A stretch of 5,965 bases of DNA. It comes from DASYRM01 sp036004405 (GTDB taxonomy: Bacteria > Acidobacteriota > Vicinamibacteria > Vicinamibacterales > UBA2999). The stretch lies in assembly GCA_036004405.1 (NCBI GenBank), contig DASYRM010000163.1, positions 1-5,965 of the forward strand. The letters run 5' to 3'. Both the position numbers and the translations under genes were made by a program. Positions 1-4,577 of this stretch are shown here, piece after piece (positions within the stretch are counted from its first letter, which is position 1; each line of letters opens with the position of its first letter). The notes beneath the pieces are model-generated. The model had not been told where the DNA came from, made no database searches, and saw only the letters and a program-made list of their open reading frames with translations.

Positions 1-625
1 ACGCCTTGGCGATGTAGTCGTCGCCGATGCCGCGGCGCCACGGCGAATCGCGCAGGGTGCCGTCGTCGTTGAGCGCTTCGTTCACGACGTCCCAGCCGCG
101 GATCCGTCCCTTGTAGCGGCCGACCACCGTGGCGATGTGCGTGCGCATGCGGTCGAGCATCGTCGCGCGGTCGGCGAGGCCGCCGTCGGTGGCGGCCCAC
201 ACCCAGGCTGGCGTCTGCGAGTGCCACACGAGCGTGTGACCGATCACCGCCATGCCCCGGTCGCGCCCGAACGCCACGTAGCGGTCCTGGGCGTCGAATG
301 TGAAGCCGTCGGGCTGCCGGTGCACGCTTTCGAACTTCAGCAGGTTTTCGGGGCTGATCGAGTTGAACTGGCGGGTGATCAGCGCGACGGCGACGCCGTC
401 ACGCGCGTCGCTCTGATTCTGGTTGATGGCAACTCCGATCAGCCAGCCCTTCGGCACGACGTCTTTGAGGGCGGGAGCGCTCTGGGCGGCGACGCCGGGT
501 TCGTCGACAAACGGCGACCACCGGCCGGCCGCGAGCACACCCGCCGCCGCGGCGGTCAGCGTATTCCTGATGACGGTCCTGCGATCGCGGCGCCAAGGCC
601 GTTGTTGCCGTTGCGTATAGTGCAA
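1..625 (-). CDS. GH10 endo-1,4-beta-xylanase, N-terminal 208 residues, exported (partial)
   Basis: This is a glycoside hydrolase family 10 enzyme, expected to cut internal beta-1,4 bonds of xylan outside the cytoplasm. Seen in the translation: an FNSISPEN segment followed by LLKFE (family form FNS-T-PEN-MKWE), GHTLVWHSQ at residues 129-137, and WDVVNEAL at 178-185, whose Glu183 is the family's acid/base catalyst. The nucleophile Glu (usually in an ITELD motif) lies beyond the left edge, so the gene is cut by the window, not visibly broken. No ATG is in frame near the N-terminus. I chose TTG at 625 because GGAGA (634-638) sits 8 nt upstream and because it gives a signal peptide: an Arg-rich n-region with DRRTVIR at 14-20, like a twin-arginine motif, then an Ala/Val/Leu hydrophobic stretch (22-33). 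It follows the wHTH-TPR gene by 129 bp on the same strand. Family call firm; start and Tat route probable. Confidence 0.93.
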   Translation of the reverse strand, partial: MHYTQRQQRPWRRDRRTVIRNTLTAAAAGVLAAGRWSPFVDEPGVAAQSAPALKDVVPKGWLIGVAINQNQSDARDGVAVALITRQFNSISPENLLKFESVHRQPDGFTFDAQDRYVAFGRDRGMAVIGHTLVWHSQTPAWVWAATDGGLADRATMLDRMRTHIATVVGRYKGRIRGWDVVNEALNDDGTLRDSPWRRGIGDDYIAKA

Positions 626-633
626 TGCCGATT

Positions 634-638
634 TCTCC
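634..638 (-). promoter_or_regulatory. Shine-Dalgarno site deciding the TTG start of the xylanase
   Basis: On the minus strand this reads GGAGA and ends 8 nt before the TTG codon at 625-623. The reading frame stays open up to a TGA at 742-740 and offers other TTG codons, but the spacing of this site and the signal peptide downstream both favour 625. Confidence 0.6.
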
Positions 639-656
639 GCGTCGAGAGCGGGGCGG

Positions 657-685
657 ACATTAGCACTGGAGCGGCGCCACGACAA
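657..685 (-). promoter_or_regulatory. Candidate sigma70-like promoter for the xylanase gene
   Basis: On the minus strand TTGTCG (685-680) is followed after 17 nt by TAATGT (662-657), preceded by TG plus one base as in an extended -10 element. Matches to the E. coli consensus are 4/6 and 3/6, so this is only a candidate. It lies downstream of the hairpin at 699-719 and would give a leader of roughly 25 nt, fitting independent transcription of the xylanase. Confidence 0.35.
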
Positions 686-698
686 CGGCAAATCGCGG

Positions 699-719
699 GC
701 CTCGACGCGATGTCGAGGC
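699..719 (-). terminator. Terminator-like stem-loop after the wHTH-TPR gene
   Basis: GCCTCGAC and GTCGAGGC form a perfect 8-bp stem with a 5-nt loop (GCGAT on the plus strand). It begins 36 nt past the stop codon of the minus-strand regulator gene. No clear T tract follows on the minus strand (the nearest is TTT), so it may be a weak or factor-assisted terminator, or an mRNA 3'-end stabiliser. Confidence 0.4.
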
Positions 720-754
720 GAGGCTCGGGCCAAAAACCGTCAAAGCCGCCGGCG

Positions 755-1993
755 TCAGGAAGCGCGGCGGCGGCGGAGCAGCCGGCGGAATCCGGAATCC
801 GCGCGAAGTGCGTCGAACAGGGGGTCCACGTCGACGGCATAGAGCCAGGCCGAGTTCTCGGCGTACGCACGCTCCAGCTCGGCGAGCGCCTCGCGCGGCC
901 GCCCGAGGGCATTGCGAAAGACGGCCATGTGGTAGGCGTCGATGTATTCCGAGTGCCGGAGCGCTTCGAGGGTGACCAGCATCGCGTGGGCGTCGTCGCG
1001 ACGCCCCATCGCAGCCAGGCAGGCACCCTCGACGGCGCGCAGCCACGGGACGTCCGGAGCGATGATCGAGGCGATCTGGTACTGGGCGAGCGCCTCGTCG
1101 AGGCGGCCGGCGAACTGCAGCGCCTGTGCGTAGTTCACGCGCACCGTCTGCAGGTGCGGATGCAGTTCCACGCTGCGACGGCCCACGAGAACGGCGGTCT
1201 CGAAGTCGCGCCGCCAGTTGTGCATCAGCACTTCCGTGGCCGCGAGCGTCCCGAGCAGCGGGTCGACGCGCGTACCACGCGCGATGGTGTCCATTGCTTC
1301 GTCGAACCGGCCGGTCCCGCCGTAGAGCAGGGCCAGCCGCACATAGGCGGAGGGCAGCGTCGGCTTCTGCGCCAGCACGCGCGAGAACTCGGCCTCCGCT
1401 TCGCACGGGCGGTGCTCGAACACGTGCAGGCCGAAGGCGCGGTCGCAGCGCAGTTCGGGCCGCAGTCCCGTCAGCGCGACGGCGCGCGTGTGGGCCTCGA
1501 GAAAGCGCGAGTACATCGTGAGCGGACAGCGCATCCCGAACACCGCCAGCGCCAGATACGACGCCGACAGCCCTTCGAACGCGCGGAAGTTGGACGAGCA
1601 GTCGGCGGTGACCCGGGCGAAGCATTCGATGGCACGCTCGCAGCCGGCGCGGGTGCGCTGGCTCCAGAAGTGCCAGCCCTGTCGCACGAGCTCGTCCGAC
1701 AGCGGCACCTGCAGCGCGTACCCGTACTTCCCGCGATGCTCGATCCAGCGTCCGTACTCGCCAAGCCGGCACCGCACTTCGGCCAGGGTGACGTCCACGG
1801 TGTGTCGGGAGACGTGCACACCGTCCCATCCCTCGGCGATGATCGTGTCGTAGTCGACGACCCCGCCGACGTGGGAGAGCAGCACCCGCAGCGCATGAAA
1901 GGCGCGCGGGCGCAGCCGTACTTCCGCGCCGTCCCGCGTCAGCCTCGACACCTCGGTGTTGAGCGAATACGGTCCGAAGGTGAATTCCGGCAT
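755..1993 (-). CDS. Winged-helix DNA-binding protein with TPR-like C-terminal region (soluble)
   Basis: A 412-residue transcriptional regulator. Residues 4-98 form an OmpR/PhoB-type winged helix: FTFGPYSLN opening, LRPRAFHALRVLL (27-39), a recognition helix around VSRHTVDVTLAEVRCRLG (61-78), and the wing WIEHRGKYGYAL (83-94). Residues about 115-385 are Ala/Leu-rich paired helices resembling tetratricopeptide repeats, for example TGRFDEAMDTIARG (227-240) and AGRLDEALAQYQIA (295-308). The C-terminus carries DPLFDALRADSGFRRLL, common at the end of such proteins. There is no receiver domain and no membrane segment, unlike CadC or ToxR, so signalling would be through the helical repeats. Start: ATG at 1993 puts the domain directly at the N-terminus, with GAGGG 13 nt upstream; in-frame ATGs at 2050 and 2059 would add 19 or 22 residues. 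It is divergent from the IclR gene and upstream of the xylanase, a possible target. Ligand unknown. Confidence 0.88.
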   Translation of the reverse strand: MPEFTFGPYSLNTEVSRLTRDGAEVRLRPRAFHALRVLLSHVGGVVDYDTIIAEGWDGVHVSRHTVDVTLAEVRCRLGEYGRWIEHRGKYGYALQVPLSDELVRQGWHFWSQRTRAGCERAIECFARVTADCSSNFRAFEGLSASYLALAVFGMRCPLTMYSRFLEAHTRAVALTGLRPELRCDRAFGLHVFEHRPCEAEAEFSRVLAQKPTLPSAYVRLALLYGGTGRFDEAMDTIARGTRVDPLLGTLAATEVLMHNWRRDFETAVLVGRRSVELHPHLQTVRVNYAQALQFAGRLDEALAQYQIASIIAPDVPWLRAVEGACLAAMGRRDDAHAMLVTLEALRHSEYIDAYHMAVFRNALGRPREALAELERAYAENSAWLYAVDVDPLFDALRADSGFRRLLRRRRAS

Positions 1994-2003
1994 GTCGTGG
2001 CGT

Positions 2004-2020
2004 GCGCCCTCGGGGGGCGC
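2004..2020 (-). promoter_or_regulatory. GC stem-loop in the leader of the wHTH-TPR gene
   Basis: GCGCCC and GGGCGC form a 6-bp stem with a 5-nt loop, 10 nt upstream of the ATG at 1993. In the mRNA it would cover the GAGGG that could act as ribosome site, so it could limit translation. In DNA this GC-rich such a stem may also arise by chance. Confidence 0.25.
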
Positions 2021-2065
2021 CTTGACTCGTCGGGGTTCGGTTGCTAGCATGCTCGCCATCAACGG

Positions 2066-2086
2066 TTGGTGCGCAATGCGCAACAA
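2066..2086. promoter_or_regulatory. 21-bp near-perfect palindrome, candidate operator between the divergent regulators
   Basis: TTGGTGCGCA, one base (A), then TGCGCAACAA: the 10-bp arms are reverse complements at 9 of 10 positions. It lies between the wHTH-TPR start (1993) and the IclR start (2207). The symmetry suits a dimeric repressor such as the adjacent IclR protein, which commonly autoregulates and binds divergent promoters, but which protein binds is inference. Confidence 0.5.
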
Positions 2087-2093
2087 GTGTTGC
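2080..2093. promoter_or_regulatory. Second dyad overlapping the main palindrome
   Basis: GCAACA and TGTTGC are perfect 6-bp inverted arms separated by AG. The left arm is shared with the right half of the 21-bp palindrome, giving three related half-sites in a row (TTGGTGCGCA, the complement of TGCGCAACAA, and TGTTGCACG). This layout could allow two dimers or one tetramer to bind. Confidence 0.35.
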
Positions 2094-2156
2094 ACGCAAG
2101 AGCCCCGGCGTGCAATCGGCGCGCTCGCCGACGCGCGGGGCGCCGCCGAGCCCGGG

Positions 2157-2184
2157 TCGACAGGCGGGGGTGGAGTGGTATTCT
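2157..2184 (+). promoter_or_regulatory. Candidate sigma70-like promoter of the IclR gene
   Basis: TCGACA (2157-2162, 5/6 to TTGACA), a 16-nt spacer, then TATTCT (2179-2184, 4/6 to TATAAT). Transcription would start near 2191 and leave a leader of only about 16 nt before the ATG at 2207. The palindrome at 2066-2086 lies about 70 bp upstream of the -35 box. Confidence 0.45.
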
Positions 2185-2206
2185 GTGCACGCCGCTGGTT
2201 CTCTCG

Positions 2207-2983
2207 ATGAACGGGAAATCGACATACGACACGCCACCTATCCAGAGTCTGGACCGCGGTCTGGCCATCCTCGAGGCCGTCGCGGCGTCGTCCGACCCGG
2301 TGCCGCTGAAGCACCTCACCGAACTCATCGGCATCGATCGCAGCAGCGTGTTCCGGCTGGCGAACACGCTGCGTCAGCGCCGGTTTCTGGCCAATCCGCA
2401 GGGAAGCAAGGACTACATCCTGGGCCCGAGCGCCTGGCGGTTGTCGAGGAAGTACGGGCGCAGCGTCCTGGGTGCGTTCTTCCATCAACACCTGCGAGAC
2501 CTGGCGACGAAGATCGGAGAGACGTCGCACTACGCGGTGCGGGAGGGCGGCCAGGCGTTCTTCATCGACCATCACACGCCCACCGGCCACGTCGTCTCGG
2601 TCGCCGGGCAGACCGGCGAGTTCGCACCGCTCCATTGCACGGCGCACGGCAAGGCGCTGCTCGCCGACGCCGATCTCGCCGAGCTCAAGGAGCTGTTCGG
2701 CCGGGCGCCGATGCACGCCTATACCCGCAACACGATCACCTCGCTCACCAAACTGGCGCGCACCTGCGAACGGGTCCGCACCGACGGGTTCGCGCTCGAC
2801 GACGGGGAGTACCTGGCGGAGGTGACGTGCGTGGCGGCGCCCATCCGTGGTCCGGAGGGGGACATCGTGGCGTCGGTCGGCATCTCGTCGCCGGTGGCGC
2901 GCTTGCGCTCGAAAGGGATCGCGCGCGCCGCGGCCGAAGTGGTCGCGGCGGCGCGGGCCATCAACGCGTCCCTCGCGGGCTGA
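2207..2983 (+). CDS. IclR-family transcriptional regulator
   Basis: A 258-residue regulator, a normal length for the IclR family, which usually binds operators as dimers or tetramers and senses small metabolites such as aromatic acids, sugar acids or glyoxylate. Residues 10-70 are the N-terminal winged helix: the family opening IQSLDRGLAILEAVA (12-26), then the helix-turn-helix around LKHLTELIGIDRSSVFRLAN (34-53). Residues about 85-258 form the effector domain, with PLHCTAHGKALLA (141-153) and GFALDDGEYLAEVTCVAAPI (194-213) followed by VASVGISSP, all typical. ATG at 2207 is the only sensible start: the domain begins a few residues later. No clear Shine-Dalgarno precedes it and the predicted leader is very short. 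It lies 70 bp upstream of the aldolase gene on the same strand, so it probably controls that operon and perhaps the divergent gene; the effector is not determinable. Confidence 0.95.
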   Translation: MNGKSTYDTPPIQSLDRGLAILEAVAASSDPVPLKHLTELIGIDRSSVFRLANTLRQRRFLANPQGSKDYILGPSAWRLSRKYGRSVLGAFFHQHLRDLATKIGETSHYAVREGGQAFFIDHHTPTGHVVSVAGQTGEFAPLHCTAHGKALLADADLAELKELFGRAPMHAYTRNTITSLTKLARTCERVRTDGFALDDGEYLAEVTCVAAPIRGPEGDIVASVGISSPVARLRSKGIARAAAEVVAAARAINASLAG

Positions 2984-2987
2984 CAGG

Positions 2988-3005
2988 GTCGTCCGCCGGG
3001 ACGAC
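2988..3005 (+). terminator. Stem-loop just after the IclR gene, attenuator or processing site
   Basis: GTCGTCC, loop GCCG, then GGACGAC: a perfect 7-bp stem with a 4-nt loop beginning 5 nt after the IclR stop codon. No T run follows, so complete intrinsic termination is unlikely. It may lower read-through, or protect mRNA ends, setting a different expression level for the regulator and the enzymes downstream. Confidence 0.4.
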
Positions 3006-3024
3006 TCGCATGAGCAATCCCACC

Positions 3025-3036
3025 AGCAGAACTGCT
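3025..3036. promoter_or_regulatory. Short dyad upstream of the aldolase ribosome site
   Basis: AGCAG, AA, CTGCT: 5-bp inverted arms with a 2-nt spacer, just before the Shine-Dalgarno of the aldolase gene. It has the same arm-2-nt-arm layout as the dyad at 2080-2093 but a different sequence. I see no clear -35/-10 pair beside it, so it is a weak candidate for an operator. Confidence 0.2.
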
Positions 3037-3038
3037 CA

Positions 3039-3047
3039 AAGGAAGGG
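3039..3047 (+). promoter_or_regulatory. Strong Shine-Dalgarno for the exported aldolase
   Basis: AAGGAAGGG ends 6 nt before the ATG at 3054. It fixes the start at 3054 although the same frame is open much further upstream through the IclR gene, and it indicates strong translation. Confidence 0.7.
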
Positions 3048-3053
3048 CGTTTC

Positions 3054-4139
3054 ATGAGAGCGCTGTATCGTGTGGCCGCCGCCTGCATGGCTGCCAGCTT
3101 CGTGCTGGTGCTCGAGGCGGCGCAGGGCCCGCCCGCGGGGCGCGGCGCCGGCAGCGCCGCCGCGGCATCCGGCGGCAAGTTGATTGGGGGCACGCTGACG
3201 CCGGCCGCGGCCGATGCCCGCGGCTGGGGCTGGCAGGTGAAGGCCTCGATCAACCCGGCCACGCCGCGCCCGTTCTACAACAAGGCGAAAGAGCTGCTGT
3301 TTCAGGACAAGCAGATCACGAGCTACACGATCTCCACCTACAACCCGGATCTGTACTGCGAGGTGGGCAAGCATTTCGACTACATCTGGTTCGAGATGCA
3401 GCACAGCACCATGTCATGGGATGAGGTGCGGCGGATGATCCTGTCATGTGTCGGCGTGGGGGCTGCGCCGATGATCCGCATGCCGGACGCCCTGGAATCG
3501 AGCATCCAGAAAGCGACCGACCTTGGCGCCATCGGCATCATCGTGCCCACGGTGGACGACGCCCTCGAGGCGCGCGACGCCGCGCGCTTCTCGCGCTACC
3601 CGCCGTTCGGCCGCCGGAGCTCCGGCGGCGGGTCGTTCGGCCAGGTGTGGCCGGGGGTGAACTACCGCGCGACGGTGAACGACAACATGCTCGTCACCGT
3701 CATGATTGAAACGCTCGAAGGTGTGGCCAACGCCGAGGAGATCGCCGCGACGCACGGCGTGGACGTGGTGATCCTGGGCAACAACGATCTCTCGAGCTTC
3801 TCCGGCTGGTCACAGAACGATCCGCGCTACCAGGACGCGCTGGTGAAGGTCCACGACGCCGCGCTCAAGTACGGCAAGTACTTCGGCAATGCCGGTGCCC
3901 AGTACTTGAATGGGTACGTGCTCAGCGCCGACACCCGCATGGTGCAGAACGGACCCGCGCGCGACGGATGGGTGCCGCCGGCGCGCGGCGCCGGCGCCGG
4001 CCGCGGTGCGGCGCCGGCCGGCCGCGGGCGCGGGGACGGCGCGCCGGAGCCGGACGCCGAGCCGGTCATCGGGTTGCCGGGCAGCCAGGCCCCTGGCACG
4101 ACTGCACCGGCACCGGGACGTGGTGGCCGCGGGCGCTGA
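3054..4139 (+). CDS. HpcH/HpaI-type aldolase/citrate lyase family protein, exported, with low-complexity tail
   Basis: A 361-residue member of the family of metal-dependent class II pyruvate aldolases (HpaI, RhmA, GarL), which cleave 2-keto-3-deoxy acids to pyruvate or a related keto acid plus an aldehyde. Key residues line up: FEMQHS with His117 (catalytic His of HpaI), IRMP with Arg142 (carboxylate-binding Arg), VPTVDDALEARDAA and RYPPFGRR (164-188), MIETLEG with Glu219 and GNNDLSS with Asp245 (the two metal ligands). Unlike the cytoplasmic relatives of about 250-270 residues, it starts with a signal peptide (MRALYR, then a hydrophobic stretch 7-20, possible cleavage near Ala-Gln-Gly 23-25). 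A Gly/Ala-rich linker (26-46) follows, and residues 307-361 form a Gly/Ala/Pro/Arg tail with no visible fold. It lies between the IclR gene and the cytochrome gene, which overlaps its end. Family firm; substrate and activity in the periplasm unknown. Confidence 0.9.
   Translation: MRALYRVAAACMAASFVLVLEAAQGPPAGRGAGSAAAASGGKLIGGTLTPAAADARGWGWQVKASINPATPRPFYNKAKELLFQDKQITSYTISTYNPDLYCEVGKHFDYIWFEMQHSTMSWDEVRRMILSCVGVGAAPMIRMPDALESSIQKATDLGAIGIIVPTVDDALEARDAARFSRYPPFGRRSSGGGSFGQVWPGVNYRATVNDNMLVTVMIETLEGVANAEEIAATHGVDVVILGNNDLSSFSGWSQNDPRYQDALVKVHDAALKYGKYFGNAGAQYLNGYVLSADTRMVQNGPARDGWVPPARGAGAGRGAAPAGRGRGDGAPEPDAEPVIGLPGSQAPGTTAPAPGRGGRGR
3974..4040 (+). repeat. Low-complexity GC repeat encoding the aldolase tail
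   Basis: Nearly pure G/C sequence with repeated GGCGCC and GCCGGC units (two GGCGCC in tandem at 3987-3998, again at 4010-4015). It encodes the Gly/Ala/Arg-rich part of the tail. Such tracts expand and contract by slippage and form strong secondary structure, so length may vary between strains and assembly errors are possible here. Confidence 0.5.
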
Positions 4140-4569
4140 GCGGATCCGCGGGCGTTGGCTGCGTCGTTCGGCCTGCGCGACGATGGTCGTCCTCGGATGC
4201 GCGGCACTGGCCGACGCGGCGTCACGGTCCGTGTGGTCCGGGGTATACACGGACGATCAGGCGACGGCCGGGGAGAAGGTCTATTACGCCAGGTGCTCGT
4301 CGTGCCACGGTGACGATCTGGGCGGCATCGAGCGCGCCCCCGCGCTGGCCGGCGGGCCGTTTCTCGAGGCGTGGCGCGGCAGGAATCTGCGCCGGCTGTT
4401 CGATCGCATCGACGAGATGCCTCCCACCGAGCCGAAGTCGCTGTCGCCTGCCGATGCCGTGGCGGTGATGGCGTTTCTCCTGCGCTCGTCGGAGATGCCG
4501 AGCGGGCCCACGGCCTTGCCGCCGGATCGCGCGCAGCTGGGCGACATCACGTTCGAACGCACACCATAG
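4123..4569 (+). CDS. Small class I c-type cytochrome, exported single-heme electron carrier
   Basis: About 148 residues with one covalent heme site: CSSCH at 58-62, in the context YYARCSSCHGDDLGG, and a likely axial Met99 in IDEMPP. The segment APALAGGPFLEAWRG (72-86) and the final helix AVAVMAFLL fit the small cytochromes often paired with PQQ dehydrogenases; it would accept electrons from the dehydrogenase encoded next. Start is uncertain. GTG at 4123 (or 4120) overlaps the aldolase end and yields a full signal peptide: basic n-region RIRGRWLRR (7-15), hydrophobic core to about residue 30, Ala-rich cleavage region. VLGC at 23-26 resembles a loose lipobox, so a lipid-anchored form is possible. 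ATG at 4183 would leave a signal without basic residues and no ribosome site. The stop codon is embedded in the next gene's Shine-Dalgarno, indicating coupling. Function as electron carrier is inferred. Confidence 0.85.
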   Translation: MAAGAERIRGRWLRRSACATMVVLGCAALADAASRSVWSGVYTDDQATAGEKVYYARCSSCHGDDLGGIERAPALAGGPFLEAWRGRNLRRLFDRIDEMPPTEPKSLSPADAVAVMAFLLRSSEMPSGPTALPPDRAQLGDITFERTP

Positions 4570-4576
4570 GAGAAGG
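4568..4576 (+). promoter_or_regulatory. Shine-Dalgarno overlapping the cytochrome stop codon
   Basis: AGGAGAAGG overlaps the last two bases of the TAG stop at 4567-4569 and stands just upstream of the GTG at 4578. It supports that GTG as the start and suggests translational coupling of the cytochrome and dehydrogenase genes. Confidence 0.75.
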
Positions 4577-4577
4577 C

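Noticed and set aside
137..2047. Long plus-strand open frame of 636 codons antisense to the xylanase and wHTH-TPR genes
   Set aside because: Its product is rich in Arg/Gly/His/Val with no recognisable motif, while the opposite strand encodes two clear families. Long antisense frames are expected in GC-rich DNA.
2066..2206. Earlier TTG start for the IclR gene, adding 47 residues
   Set aside because: The added residues are Arg/Ala-rich with no homology features, the TTG lies within the palindrome, and the candidate promoter at 2157-2184 would fall inside the coding region.
2041..3057. Plus-strand open frame of 338 codons overlapping the IclR gene in another frame
   Set aside because: Arg/Gly/His-rich translation without motifs; the IclR frame carries all the expected signatures.
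1994..3262. Upstream extension of the wHTH-TPR frame, antisense to the IclR and aldolase genes
   Set aside because: The frame is open but the extra 423 residues have no domain character and cross the divergent intergenic region and the IclR gene. The winged helix begins right after the ATG at 1993.
3974..4040. Possible CRISPR or tandem-repeat array in the GC-rich tract
   Set aside because: The units are short and irregular with no spacers, and are read through by the aldolase frame; low-complexity coding sequence explains them.
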